From Bacteroidaceae bacterium (GTDB lineage Bacteria; Bacteroidota; Bacteroidia; Bacteroidales; Bacteroidaceae), in NCBI GenBank assembly GCA_017534535.1, contig JAFXVZ010000027.1:1-61509 (forward strand): 61,509 nt of DNA. The letters are read 5' to 3'. A model generated the notes under the pieces. The model did no database searches, had not been told where the DNA came from, and saw nothing but the letters and a program-made list of their open reading frames with translations. The translations under genes were made by a program, and so were the position numbers. Shown here piece by piece: positions 42,927-52,285 of this stretch; the stretch's first letter is position 1, and the number at the start of each line of letters is the position of its first letter.

Positions 42927-44126
42927 ATGAGAAGACTATTAATGCTTATCTGTTGCCTGTTGACATTGGCTTCTTGCCAACAGCCTGCAGAGCAAACAAC
43001 AGCAAACTTGACAACTGCCGATGGTCAGTATGATTGGCAAGCCATTGCCGACGGCATGTCGCATGCCTTGATTGACCATTTCTGGGGAGCCAACTTTGAG
43101 GGGTACGAGCAACGATATTATTTCAACTACGGCAGTGACCTGACTGATATGACCACCATCCACTATTGGCCACAGGCACACGCTATGGATGTATTGGTGG
43201 ATGGCTACCTGCGCACAGGGCGAAAGGAGTATGTCGATTTGTTCCCCCTTTGGTGGCAGGGTGCCCCTACCTTTAATACGGGCGACAACGACAATGATCC
43301 GTGGTGGAATGTCTATGTAGATGATATGGAGTGGATTACGCTGGCGCAAATCCGCATGTTCGAGAGCACGGGCAATGACCTGTATTTCAAGAAAGCGCGC
43401 CAGCTATATGACAGTTGGATATGGCCCACATGGGGACCAGAGAACGAAGCCCCCTGGTATGGTGGCATCACTTGGAAGACTGATGTGAGCAAGTCGAAGA
43501 ACGCCTGCTCCAATGGTCCTGCCGCCATCATCGCAGCCCGTCTGTATCAGTTCTATGACAAGGCCAACCTGCATGGAGGCAAGGAGAAAGCTGCCTATCT
43601 GGAAGAGGCCAAGAAGATCTTCGCTTGGGAGCGAAAGACACTCTTTGATGCCGAGACGGGTGCCGTTTATGACAATATCAATCAGGAAGGACGCATCAGC
43701 CGTTCGGTTTATACTTACAACCCTGGCACTTTCATAGGAGCAGCCTATGAACTTTTCCGCATAACTGGTGACAAGCAGTATTTAGATGACGCCATCAAAG
43801 CAGCCGACTATGTGATTGACCGCATGACGCAGAACAACGGCGTCTTGAAGGATGACTCGCATGGCGATGGCGGACTCTTCCATGGCATCTTCTTCCGTTA
43901 CTTTGTAAAGGTGGTGAATGACGCAGCATTAGATGAGGCGCATCATGCCAAGTTCAAGGAGTTTATCACCCGTTGTGCCACCACTTTGGTGGAGCACGGC
44001 CTCAACCATCATACCATGCTGTATGGCGGTACTTGGTGGGAAGCACCTGCCGACGATGCCTCTGTATGCCTCACTGCCCACCTCACTGGCTGTATGCTGA
44101 TAGAAGCTATGTGCATTTTGAAATGA
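42927..44126 (+). CDS. GH76-family alpha-1,6-mannanase-like lipoprotein
   Basis: The protein has 399 residues. The lipobox TLASC ends the signal peptide. The (alpha/alpha)6 barrel carries the GH76 catalytic Asp pair in VYVDDMEW (about 129-136), with HYWPQAHAMDVLVDGY before it and TYNPGTFIGAAYELF after. GH76 enzymes open alpha-1,6-mannan backbones such as those of fungal walls. It is the last gene of the operon; its stop codon lies within a remnant of a GH28-like gene. Confidence 0.88.
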   Translation: MRRLLMLICCLLTLASCQQPAEQTTANLTTADGQYDWQAIADGMSHALIDHFWGANFEGYEQRYYFNYGSDLTDMTTIHYWPQAHAMDVLVDGYLRTGRKEYVDLFPLWWQGAPTFNTGDNDNDPWWNVYVDDMEWITLAQIRMFESTGNDLYFKKARQLYDSWIWPTWGPENEAPWYGGITWKTDVSKSKNACSNGPAAIIAARLYQFYDKANLHGGKEKAAYLEEAKKIFAWERKTLFDAETGAVYDNINQEGRISRSVYTYNPGTFIGAAYELFRITGDKQYLDDAIKAADYVIDRMTQNNGVLKDDSHGDGGLFHGIFFRYFVKVVNDAALDEAHHAKFKEFITRCATTLVEHGLNHHTMLYGGTWWEAPADDASVCLTAHLTGCMLIEAMCILK

Positions 44127-44174
44127 GGTTCATTATCTGGCAACGTGAGGGTGACGATTAGCGACAATTTCCAA
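44125..44174 (+). pseudogene. 50-bp degraded remnant of a GH28-like gene
   Basis: Bases 44125-44174 match 42067-42116 of the GH28-like gene at 42 of 50 positions, and the reading LSGNVRVTISDNFQ mirrors LSGNVRVNSSDNFQ. It starts at the stop codon of the GH76 gene. It shows a lost second copy of the beta-helix gene. Confidence 0.75.
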
Positions 44175-44184
44175 AATCGACACT

Positions 44185-44230
44185 GAAATAAACCCCGAAA
44201 ATTGTTTGTCTAATTTTCGGGGTTCATTTC
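44185..44230. terminator. Bidirectional terminator between GH76 and putA
   Basis: GAAATAAACCCCGAAAATT (44185-44203) and its near-complement (44212-44230) form a 13-bp perfect core stem (AACCCCGAAAATT) plus outer pairs. It serves the converging GH76 and putA genes. Confidence 0.8.
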
Positions 44231-44252
44231 AAATTCGGGAGGTCTCTATCTA

Positions 44253-47200
44253 TTATTCCACTTCAGGCACCTCTATCTGAGAGCCATAGCGATGATACTC
44301 GTTGGCGATGGACTGTTCCTGAATATAGAGAGCCAACTCTATGCGACCATCCTTGACAGGAGCCGACTTGGCAATATACTTGTCGTAGTTGGCAGCTGCC
44401 TCGCTCACCACATCCGGCATACGGGATGAGATAACACGCACACGTCCGTAGTTCTTGATGCTCTCCAAGAATGCAGCCATGTTTTCCTGCTTCTTCTCGC
44501 CCTCCAATTGAGCAAACAGTGGATTAGCGGCATCCATTGAAACGGTGAGCTGTGTGCCTACAGTCTTAGCAGCCAATTGTACCATCTGCACCTGCTCCAA
44601 TGTTTCGTCACCAAACAGACGGAGCACCATACCGCCATCCACAGGCAAGTAGCGGAACACATTCTGTTCGCCACGAATCTTAGGCTGGATATTGCGGGCA
44701 TGCTTGAATTCCTTCTCATACCACTCAGCATACGACTGCTTGTAATCGGTGGTAGAGTCGGGCTTGTCAGTGATGTACATAAACTGAATGCAGTAGTTAG
44801 GACCACCAGCTTTCAGACCAGGACCGAAGGCTGAGAGCTTCATGCCACCGAACGGCTGACGATTCACCACAGCACCCGTAATACCTCTATTAATATAAAG
44901 GTTACCAGCCTTGATATGGTTCTTCCAATATTTCTGCTCTTGTTCGTCAAGCGACTGCAAGCCTGAGGTCAAGCCATAGTCGAGACTATTTACGAGGTCA
45001 ACAGCCTCCTCCAAAGTATCGAACGGAGTAACAGCCAACAGCGGAGCGAACAACTCGGTGCGGAAGGTATAGGAATCTGGCTTCACGTTAATCTTCACCG
45101 TAGGCTTTAGGATGTACTTCTTCTCATCCACAAACTCTGGAGCGATGAGCCACTTCTCACCAGGCTCCAACTGACAAGCCTTCTCCAACTTCTCGTTATG
45201 GTTGGTAATCATAGGACCTACGATGTTGCCTGCATTCCAAACGCCACCCACCTTGAGAGAAGAAGCACAGTCCTTGAGTTTCTCCGTGAATTCAGGGTCT
45301 TTATAAACTGAGCGTTCTACTAACAAGATAGAGCAAGCCGAGCACTTCTGACCTGCATTGCCAAAAGCAGAACGGCAGGCATTCATGATAGCATGGTCAC
45401 GATCTCCCTTAGCAGAGAGAATCATGACATTCTTACCACCCGTCTCAGCTGACAATGACACATACGGGTTAGAATGGGCAATATTTTGGGCTGTCTCTGT
45501 GCCACCGGTCAAGATGATATGCTTAATCACAGGAGATGAAGTCAGCAAAGGCGTAGCCTCACGGTCAGCGATGATTACCTGCAAAGCTTCCTTAGGCACA
45601 CCAGCCTCCCAGAATGCCTTAGCGAAGAGCCAAGCCACAGGAGCTGCTACGGTTGCAGGTTTCAAAACACACGTATTACCCGATGCCAAAGCAGCCACCA
45701 CGCCACCACAAGGGATAGCGCAAGGGAAGTTCCAAGGAGAGAGCACCAAAACCGTACCCTTCGCCTTCATCTCAATATCGTCAAGAGCTGCATATTTCTT
45801 CATCGTTGTAGTATAGAAGCGGCAGTAGTCGATACCCTCTGATACTTCCACATCGGCTTCCTCCACCGTCTTGCCAGTAATGGCACACATTGACCCTATC
45901 AAGTCACCACGCATCTGCCCCATGATGTTAGCAGCCTTATACATGATACGATGACGCTCCTCAATGGTAGTATTCCTCCATCCTCCGGCATCCTCGTCAG
46001 CTATAGCCAATATTTGCTCCACCTGAGCCTTGTTGGCACGGCTCATCTCACACACCAGCACATCGCCATCCTGACTGCGGTCATAATAGCTTACCTTATC
46101 TTCATTATACACCAGTTCGGCACCTATCTGGGTAGGCAGCAGGTCACCTGGCTTCCAGTCGCCCCACCCTGCCTTTTCGTAATTCATCTTGCCAGTAGAT
46201 TTCCACTTGTCGAAAATCTTCTCAACCCACTGCTGGTTGCAGAAGCGGTCGAAGTCCGTATCGGGCTCGTTGATCATCTCATCCTGAGGTTCCTGCCCCT
46301 CGTAAGGCATGTTGCGGTCTTGTGTACGGGTAGGAATATGCGTGATGGTATCCTTCATGTTATACGCATCGATAAACTGCTGCTGCAACTCCTTCCACTC
46401 CTTAGTGTCAGGCTTCAATGAGAACGAATGTGTCAGGAAGTTGTCGGGAGCCGTATTCTCATCCATACGACGCACCAAGTATGAGATGGCATTCAGGAAA
46501 TGTTCCTTCTTCACCACAGGCGTATAGAGAATCACATGGTTGCCCAACTTACGCTGAGCCCTCCACACATGGTTTGCCATACCTTCCAGCATCTCGAAGC
46601 AGAAGCAATCCTTCGGCGTTTGATACATCTGGGTAAGCAGATACGCATACGAGATAGTAAACAGGTTATGTGAAGCCATACCGATGTGAAGCACCTTGGC
46701 ATTCTCAGGTTTTAAACCACGCTCAATCAGGTGCAAATAGTTGGCATCAACCTCCGTCTTATTGGGGCGAACAGGATTAGGCCAGCCACGCAAGTCGCTG
46801 ACAATGTTTTCCATATCGAGGTTACAGCCCTTCACGATACGCATCTTGATAGGAGAACCGCCTGCTGCCACACGCGCCTTGGCAAACTCCAGCAACTCCG
46901 TCTGGAAGTCCCATGCATCTGGCAAATAAGACTGTACCACAATACCTGCCTCATAGTTCTTAAACTGAGGCAAAGAGAGCACATCCTTGAAAAGCTTCAT
47001 GGTCAGATGAGCATCCTTGTACTCCTCCATATCAAGGTTGATGAACTTTGGTCTCGTCACCCCCTCAGGATCGGTATATGGATGGTCGATAGCCGTTTGA
47101 TAGAGTTCAGACATACGGCGAATCAGCTCAGGGAAGCACTCCTTGTAGTTCAAGGCATGTGTCTGGGCATAGATACCGGAAATCTTCACGGAGATGTAAT

Positions 47201-47732
47201 TGATGTCTGGCTCCTTCAGAGCTTCCAAATAAGAGTAATAACGTTTGTCGGCCTCGCCATCACCCAGCACCACCTCACCCAGGAGGTTCACATTCTGTCC
47301 GATGTTCTGCTGGAAACGGGTAGCCAAATGCTGCGTCAGATGCGGACGGGCTGCATCGATGATCACCCTACTGGTGTCGCGACGCAGACGCCACTTGATG
47401 ATGGGTACTGCCACCCAATTAAACAAAGGCTTATAGGCAAAGCCCTGGTACATTTTGAAGAGCATCCTGTCGCCAGTACCCAGGAACTTTGGAATTCCAT
47501 ACTGGTCAATCAGTTCCTTCACACGCAGGGCGAGCTTCTGGGTGTCTCTCACCTGAGAAGTCTCATCGAGCATACGCACCATGAATTTCTTGTCGTTGGG
47601 AGTAGTCACCATCGTACCATACATGTGCTGCTCGTTCTTTTCGGTTTTCGTGAGTCCCGAGTAACTCTCGTCGTACAGTTTCCTCATCCATGAGAAAACC
47701 TCATCGACAGTTGGCATTTTCTGTTCGGTCAT
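44253..47732 (-). CDS. putA: Bifunctional proline dehydrogenase / glutamate-semialdehyde dehydrogenase
   Basis: The protein has 1159 residues. An N-terminal region is followed by the FAD-binding proline dehydrogenase barrel (about 110-470; VQSYLPDAW, RIVKGCNLDMEN). The aldehyde dehydrogenase follows (about 590-1030) with LSPWNFPCAIPCGG, the Glu in SAETGGKN and the nucleophile Cys in GNAGQKCSAC. The C-terminal domain is about 100 residues. It converts proline to glutamate with channelling of the intermediate. No DNA-binding ribbon-helix-helix domain is seen at the N-terminus, unlike E. coli PutA, so it should be an enzyme only. Confidence 0.94.
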   Translation of the reverse strand: MTEQKMPTVDEVFSWMRKLYDESYSGLTKTEKNEQHMYGTMVTTPNDKKFMVRMLDETSQVRDTQKLALRVKELIDQYGIPKFLGTGDRMLFKMYQGFAYKPLFNWVAVPIIKWRLRRDTSRVIIDAARPHLTQHLATRFQQNIGQNVNLLGEVVLGDGEADKRYYSYLEALKEPDINYISVKISGIYAQTHALNYKECFPELIRRMSELYQTAIDHPYTDPEGVTRPKFINLDMEEYKDAHLTMKLFKDVLSLPQFKNYEAGIVVQSYLPDAWDFQTELLEFAKARVAAGGSPIKMRIVKGCNLDMENIVSDLRGWPNPVRPNKTEVDANYLHLIERGLKPENAKVLHIGMASHNLFTISYAYLLTQMYQTPKDCFCFEMLEGMANHVWRAQRKLGNHVILYTPVVKKEHFLNAISYLVRRMDENTAPDNFLTHSFSLKPDTKEWKELQQQFIDAYNMKDTITHIPTRTQDRNMPYEGQEPQDEMINEPDTDFDRFCNQQWVEKIFDKWKSTGKMNYEKAGWGDWKPGDLLPTQIGAELVYNEDKVSYYDRSQDGDVLVCEMSRANKAQVEQILAIADEDAGGWRNTTIEERHRIMYKAANIMGQMRGDLIGSMCAITGKTVEEADVEVSEGIDYCRFYTTTMKKYAALDDIEMKAKGTVLVLSPWNFPCAIPCGGVVAALASGNTCVLKPATVAAPVAWLFAKAFWEAGVPKEALQVIIADREATPLLTSSPVIKHIILTGGTETAQNIAHSNPYVSLSAETGGKNVMILSAKGDRDHAIMNACRSAFGNAGQKCSACSILLVERSVYKDPEFTEKLKDCASSLKVGGVWNAGNIVGPMITNHNEKLEKACQLEPGEKWLIAPEFVDEKKYILKPTVKINVKPDSYTFRTELFAPLLAVTPFDTLEEAVDLVNSLDYGLTSGLQSLDEQEQKYWKNHIKAGNLYINRGITGAVVNRQPFGGMKLSAFGPGLKAGGPNYCIQFMYITDKPDSTTDYKQSYAEWYEKEFKHARNIQPKIRGEQNVFRYLPVDGGMVLRLFGDETLEQVQMVQLAAKTVGTQLTVSMDAANPLFAQLEGEKKQENMAAFLESIKNYGRVRVISSRMPDVVSEAAANYDKYIAKSAPVKDGRIELALYIQEQSIANEYHRYGSQIEVPEVE

Positions 47733-48055
47733 AGATTTAAAGTTACAGTTAAAGTTATATTAGTGCCTCAAATTTACTGCATTTTTTTCGTATAACCATA
47801 ACTTTATGGCAAAAAATTTGGGAATAATCATCTACTCACTCCTACCCTAAGTCAGGGAGCCGTCGCAAAGCAACCGAGGATTGTGTTATGACAAGGATGA
47901 CCTATATATAAATAGGTATCGAAAAAAGTTGATAAAAATTTGCAAAATAATTTGGTTTATTTTATAAACTTATTTACATTTGCATCGTGATTAAACAATG
48001 AAGACATGAAAGAAGTTGTTTTAAGTATCAGTAAACCATTAAAAACATATAGCTT
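47733..48055. promoter_or_regulatory. Divergent control region of putA and the amidohydrolase gene
   Basis: No gene is visible. Minus strand: TAAATTTG (47776-47769) precedes putA. Plus strand: TTTG (47951-47954) and TACATTTG (47975-47982), 20 bp apart, precede the 48056 gene. An ACCTAT-ATATAA-ATAGGT hairpin lies at about 47899-47916. Confidence 0.6.
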
Positions 48056-49081
48056 ATGAAAAAAATAGTTCTTATCATCATCATCGCAATTGTTGCCATT
48101 ATAGGAATATTCCTCTATGGAGGTTACCAGATGTTCAGCAACGAAATCGCTGCGATGCAGTCGGTTCAAGAAGTGCGTGAGGGTGTCTATACCCTCCATT
48201 ACAAAGGAGACTACGGATTCAAAGGGTTCCTGGAGCAAGGAGGAGCCAAGACCGATGCTCAGATGGCCACTTACATCGCCGGCTTCCTCTCCCACGGCTA
48301 CTACAAGCCCAATGTGACTACTCCGGAGGGAGGATGCACCACCGTAACTGGAGGAAATATCTTCGCCCGCAACTTCGACTGGGATCAAGCAGGCAACTAC
48401 ATGATTCTCCATACCGAGCCTGATGACGGTTATGCATCCATCGCCACCAGCAACCTGTCGTTCTTAGGCTTTGGCGCCGACTGGAAACCCACCAGCAACA
48501 CGGAGAAGTTCATGTCGATGGCTTCGGTATATGTGCCACTGGATGGTATGAACGAGAAGGGTCTCTGCGTGGCAGACCTGATTGAGATTGATGGCGATAC
48601 CGACGTGCCTGATACCGACAAGCCCGACCTGACCATCGTGGGTGCCATCCGACTGGTATTGGACTATGCGGCTAATGTAGATGAAGCCGTACAATTACTC
48701 TCCCAGTACGATGTGTTCCCCTCAGTCAGCCGTATGCACCACCTCTCGCTGAGCGACCGTAGTGGCAACAGCGTAGTAGTGGAATGGGAAGGCGGTGAGC
48801 TGAAAGCAACCCCTACGAAGGTGGTTACCAACCACTGCCTGAGCCAGGTAGGCGATAGCGAATCCATTGCAGAGTCAATCCGTCGCTTCAACATGCTCAG
48901 CGCCGAACATCTTCCTGTTGCCAACAGACAGCAGGCAGAGGATGCCATCCAGGCTGCCAGCTACAGCGGCGAAACTAAATGGACGGTTGTCTTCGACCAG
49001 CAGAGACTCACTGCCACACATTACTTCGGATGCCAATGGGAGGAACCTTTGACATTCTCATTAACCCAGCATAATCATTAA
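48056..49081 (+). CDS. Ntn-type linear amide C-N hydrolase (choloylglycine hydrolase/acid ceramidase-like)
   Basis: The protein has 341 residues. A strongly hydrophobic N-terminus (KIVLIIIIAIVAIIGIFLYGG) anchors or exports it. EGGCTTVTG (about 92-100) supplies the N-terminal nucleophile Cys; the preceding residues would be removed by autocleavage as in acid ceramidase/NAAA rather than bile salt hydrolase, which exposes Cys2. IFARNFDWD follows, then GMNEKGLCVADL and the late Asn/Arg region. It would hydrolyse an N-acyl amide. It is first in a probable operon with a membrane protein and a regulator. Confidence 0.75.
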   Translation: MKKIVLIIIIAIVAIIGIFLYGGYQMFSNEIAAMQSVQEVREGVYTLHYKGDYGFKGFLEQGGAKTDAQMATYIAGFLSHGYYKPNVTTPEGGCTTVTGGNIFARNFDWDQAGNYMILHTEPDDGYASIATSNLSFLGFGADWKPTSNTEKFMSMASVYVPLDGMNEKGLCVADLIEIDGDTDVPDTDKPDLTIVGAIRLVLDYAANVDEAVQLLSQYDVFPSVSRMHHLSLSDRSGNSVVVEWEGGELKATPTKVVTNHCLSQVGDSESIAESIRRFNMLSAEHLPVANRQQAEDAIQAASYSGETKWTVVFDQQRLTATHYFGCQWEEPLTFSLTQHNH

Positions 49082-49100
49082 TTAAATAAGGAGGAAAACA

Positions 49101-49709
49101 ATGGAAACAAACAACGAATTAACTGCTGAGCGCAGTTTGGAAATCATCAGCAGGCACATTGAACAAAGCCGCAAAGACACCACCAAGAATGCAGGTATGC
49201 CCATGATACTCTGGGGCGGACTGGTCATCGTTACAGGCCTCGCCGTGGGTTATCTGTGGAAGGAAACAGGCACACCCAACTGGAACTTTCTATGGTTCGC
49301 CATGGCCATTATCGGATGGGCTATTACCATCTGGGCAAGCAAAAAGGAAAAGCAACAGAGACTGCCCGTAACCTTCATGTCACAAGTCATGGGTTCACTC
49401 TGGCTGTCTTTCGGCATCTTCGCATCAGCATTGGCAATACTGTTGTATGTCGTATCGCCTTTCGTTTTCAACACCTGGATTGTAAACATCAGTTATACCC
49501 CCATCATCATCCTGATTTTAGGAGTATGCACCACAGCTACCGGACTGATTCTAAAACAGGGTTGGATCACGGCAGGAGGCATCGTGGGTGGCTTGGCAGG
49601 AGCAGCTTTGGCATACGGCCTGCACGGACCATACGAGGCATTTGTGATGGCAGGTGTAGCTTTGGTAACCCTGTTGATACCAGGTATAATGATTAACAGG
49701 AGGAATTGA
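49101..49709 (+). CDS. Integral membrane protein, family not recognised
   Basis: The protein has 202 residues. A 30-residue soluble amphipathic N-terminus (RSLEIISRHIEQSRKDT) is followed by about six membrane helices, including WGGLVIVTGLAVGYLW and FASALAILLYVVSPFVF. The start has an unusually strong Shine-Dalgarno (AAGGAGGA at about 49088-49095) for Bacteroidetes. It is followed 3 bp later by a winged-helix regulator, a pairing typical of sensor-like membrane proteins controlled by that regulator. Confidence 0.6.
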   Translation: METNNELTAERSLEIISRHIEQSRKDTTKNAGMPMILWGGLVIVTGLAVGYLWKETGTPNWNFLWFAMAIIGWAITIWASKKEKQQRLPVTFMSQVMGSLWLSFGIFASALAILLYVVSPFVFNTWIVNISYTPIIILILGVCTTATGLILKQGWITAGGIVGGLAGAALAYGLHGPYEAFVMAGVALVTLLIPGIMINRRN

Positions 49710-49712
49710 GTT

Positions 49713-50003
49713 ATGTTTAAGCCGTTAGACCCTATCTTGCATTCCGAGCTCCGACTGGCGGTCATGTCGTTGCTCTTGGGTGTGGAGGAAGCCGACTTCA
49801 CCTACATCAAAGAGCAGACAGGCGCCACAGCAGGCAATCTGAGTGTGCAGATTGACAAGCTCACCACAGCCGGCTATGTGGAGGTCGAGAAGAAGTTTGT
49901 GGGCAAACGCCCCTGCACCACCTGCCGCATCACGCAAAAGGGTGTCGAGGCGTTCGACCAGTACGTGAAGAACCTGAAATCTTACTTAAAAGTAAAAAAA
50001 TAG
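49713..50003 (+). CDS. Winged-helix transcriptional regulator (HTH_34 type)
   Basis: The protein has 96 residues. The opening PLDPILHSELRLAVMSLLL, the recognition helix region TGATAGNLSVQIDKLTTAGYV and the wing KRPCTTCRITQKG identify the small one-domain MarR-related family that usually sits beside membrane proteins. It starts 3 bp after the membrane-protein stop. The wing holds a C-x2-C-like CTTC, which might sense redox or metal; that is a guess. Confidence 0.82.
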   Translation: MFKPLDPILHSELRLAVMSLLLGVEEADFTYIKEQTGATAGNLSVQIDKLTTAGYVEVEKKFVGKRPCTTCRITQKGVEAFDQYVKNLKSYLKVKK

Positions 50004-50011
50004 GATTGCCA

Positions 50012-50049
50012 AAGACTCCTCTTCCCTCAAAATTAGGGAGAGGAGTTTT
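50012..50049 (+). terminator. Terminator after the regulator gene
   Basis: ACTCCTCTTCCCT and AGGGAGAGGAGT (50015-50027 and 50035-50046) pair with one bulge, followed by TTTTAAG. Confidence 0.7.
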
Positions 50050-50103
50050 AAGTTTAAGCAGTATATGGTTCGCTAATTATGTGGATATGTCGGTATTTTT
50101 CAT

Positions 50104-50111
50104 TATCTTTG
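50104..50111 (+). promoter_or_regulatory. -7 element of the second GH3 gene
   Basis: TATCTTTG, a perfect TAnnTTTG, 35 bp before ATG 50146. No TTG is seen at the -33 position. Confidence 0.55.
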
Positions 50112-50145
50112 CTCCCAAATTATTAACCAAGGTTTTATTGAGATT

Positions 50146-52152
50146 ATGAGAAAATGGATGATGGCTGGCTGCGTGCTGGCACTGGCTCTTTCCAGTTGTA
50201 CGGAAGAGCAGAAATTCGAGCAGCCCGTTTTGGGTGCAAGGAAAGCACAGATTATCACTGTGGATGGTTACCAGTTCAAGGATCTGAACAAGAACGGCGA
50301 GCTGGATGCTTATGAAGACTGGCGACTGCCGATGCAGGATCGTATCGACAATCTGGTAAGCCTGATGACGCTGGAGGAAAAGGTTGGTTTGATGTTCCAC
50401 CCGAACATCGCCGTTCCTGCTGACGGTAAGGTGTTGTACGATGCAAAGGCTGAGCTGAGCCAGGAGGCATACGCTGGTCCTATCGGTCCTGGTGGCAACA
50501 ATGGCGGCGCTATGGGACAAGGTCAGATGAGAGCCGGTGCCGATGTAAAGACCTTCATAGAGGAGCGTAACTTCCGCAATATCCTGAACAACGGCATTGC
50601 CGAGCCTACCCTCTTCGCCAAGTGGAGCAACAGCCTGCAGGAATATGCCGAGGCATCCCGCCTGGGTATTCCAATCATGTTCTCTACCGACCCTCGTCAC
50701 GGAGCTACCCTGGGTGCTCACGTAAGTGGCAAGCAGTACTTCAGCCAGTGGCCCAGCAAGGAAGGTCAGATTGGTATCACAGCTGCCCGCAATGCTGAGC
50801 TGGTGAAGAAGTTTGGCGAGGCAGTGGCAGAGGAATACCGTGCCGTTGGCCTGCACATGATTTTAGGTCCTCAGATTGACGTAATCACAGAGCCACGTTG
50901 GAGCCGCAACATGGGATGCTTCAGCGAGGATGCCGACCTCACCATCGAGATGATGGAGGCTTTCATGGAAGGTGCACAGGGCGAGAACGTGGGTCCCAAC
51001 AAGGTACTGGTTCACCTGAAGCACTGGCCAGGTGCCAACCCTCATGAAGGCGGTAAGGGCAATTTCACTGTATATCCTGGCAACAATGTTGATTATCACC
51101 TCAAGCCATTCAAGGCAGGCATCGCCAAGGGTGCCTTGGCTGTGATGGGTTACTATAGCGGTACTTATATTGATACCTTGAACGTGAACTATTCTCCTTA
51201 CTGGAGCACAAAGGTACTCTATGATCAGCTGGGCTTCAAGGGTTCCATCTGCACCGACTGGGGTGTGGTAGGCAGAACAGGTCCGTTGAACCCTCGTTTG
51301 GCAGGCAAGACCACCCTGAAGGACAACATGGCAATGGTCATCAATGCCGGTGTTGACCAGATGGGTAGCGAGACAGAGACCAGCCTCGTGGTTGAGTTAG
51401 TGAAGGAAGGTCGTGTGACAGAAGAGCGCGTGAACCAGGCTGCAAGTCGCATCCTGCAGTGGCACTTCATCCTCGGCTTGTTCGAGAATCCATACGTTGA
51501 CCCCGACAATGCTGCCAAGGTTTGCCAGCGTGAAGACCTGCAGAAGAACGCTTTCCAGGCACAGTTAGAGTCAAACATCCTCTTGGTGAACGAGGGCAAG
51601 ACCCTGCCAGCCAAGGAAGGCAGCAAGATTTATGTGGAAGGCATCGATACCGACATTGCCAAGAATTATGGCACTTTGGTTGACAAGCCAGCACAGGCAG
51701 ATCTGATAATTGTCCGCACAGGCGTGACAGAGCCTCGTCAGGGTGGTTTCGGCTTTGGTGGAGGCAACATGACTCCTGCCCAGCGTGCCGCTATGCAGCG
51801 TCAACGTGAAATCGAGGCTGCCAAGCCAGTGAATATCGAGATTCCTGCATCTATCTGGAACAACATCAAGAAGCTCTCAGCTACGGGCAAGCCTGTAGTG
51901 GTAGCATTCAACCCCAGCGGCACCAGCATCGTCTTACCACAAGACCTGAAGAAGGTTGTCAAGGGTTGCTTCCTCACCTTCGACTGCCTCGACAATGCAT
52001 TCCTGGATGTAGTATTCGGCAAGTTCAACCCTGTGGGCAAGCTCCCGTTCGAGATTCCTGCTACCATGAAGGATGTGGAGGCACAGAAGGAAGATGTTCC
52101 ATTCGATGCTCCTAACAAGGCCTTCGAGTTTGGCTTCGGACTGAGCTATTGA
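50146..52152 (+). CDS. GH3 family beta-glycosidase lipoprotein, 668 aa
   Basis: The lipobox ALSSC ends the signal peptide. The opening FKDLNKNGELDAYEDWR (about 44-60) matches the GH3 at 35702 almost residue for residue. TDPRHGA, KHWPG and the nucleophile Asp in SICTDWGVV (about 369) are present. It lacks about 110 residues compared with its relative. A Gly/Phe-rich insert (GGFGFGGGN, about 528-536) with a Gln-rich helix stands in the second domain. The two paralogues differ in the loop around the nucleophile, so substrates probably differ. It is read alone. Confidence 0.9.
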   Translation: MRKWMMAGCVLALALSSCTEEQKFEQPVLGARKAQIITVDGYQFKDLNKNGELDAYEDWRLPMQDRIDNLVSLMTLEEKVGLMFHPNIAVPADGKVLYDAKAELSQEAYAGPIGPGGNNGGAMGQGQMRAGADVKTFIEERNFRNILNNGIAEPTLFAKWSNSLQEYAEASRLGIPIMFSTDPRHGATLGAHVSGKQYFSQWPSKEGQIGITAARNAELVKKFGEAVAEEYRAVGLHMILGPQIDVITEPRWSRNMGCFSEDADLTIEMMEAFMEGAQGENVGPNKVLVHLKHWPGANPHEGGKGNFTVYPGNNVDYHLKPFKAGIAKGALAVMGYYSGTYIDTLNVNYSPYWSTKVLYDQLGFKGSICTDWGVVGRTGPLNPRLAGKTTLKDNMAMVINAGVDQMGSETETSLVVELVKEGRVTEERVNQAASRILQWHFILGLFENPYVDPDNAAKVCQREDLQKNAFQAQLESNILLVNEGKTLPAKEGSKIYVEGIDTDIAKNYGTLVDKPAQADLIIVRTGVTEPRQGGFGFGGGNMTPAQRAAMQRQREIEAAKPVNIEIPASIWNNIKKLSATGKPVVVAFNPSGTSIVLPQDLKKVVKGCFLTFDCLDNAFLDVVFGKFNPVGKLPFEIPATMKDVEAQKEDVPFDAPNKAFEFGFGLSY

Positions 52153-52173
52153 TGGGTTTTCCATCGCTCTATT

Positions 52174-52215
52174 AACAAATCAGCCACGCCGTCAAAAGCG
52201 TGGCTGATTTTGTTA
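52174..52215. terminator. Bidirectional terminator between GH3 and hsdR
   Basis: AAATCAGCCACGC (52177-52189) and GCGTGGCTGATTT (52199-52211) form a perfect 13-bp stem with AACA/TGTT extension, between two converging genes. Confidence 0.8.
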
Positions 52216-52285
52216 TTAGATTCCTTCCTGAAAGTGCATCTTCCATGTTCCGAAATCAATACTCTGTTAATTGATAATAAAATAA

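Noticed and set aside
46731-47693. 320-residue open frame on the plus strand
   Set aside because: It is the complement of putA, whose enzyme motifs are certain.
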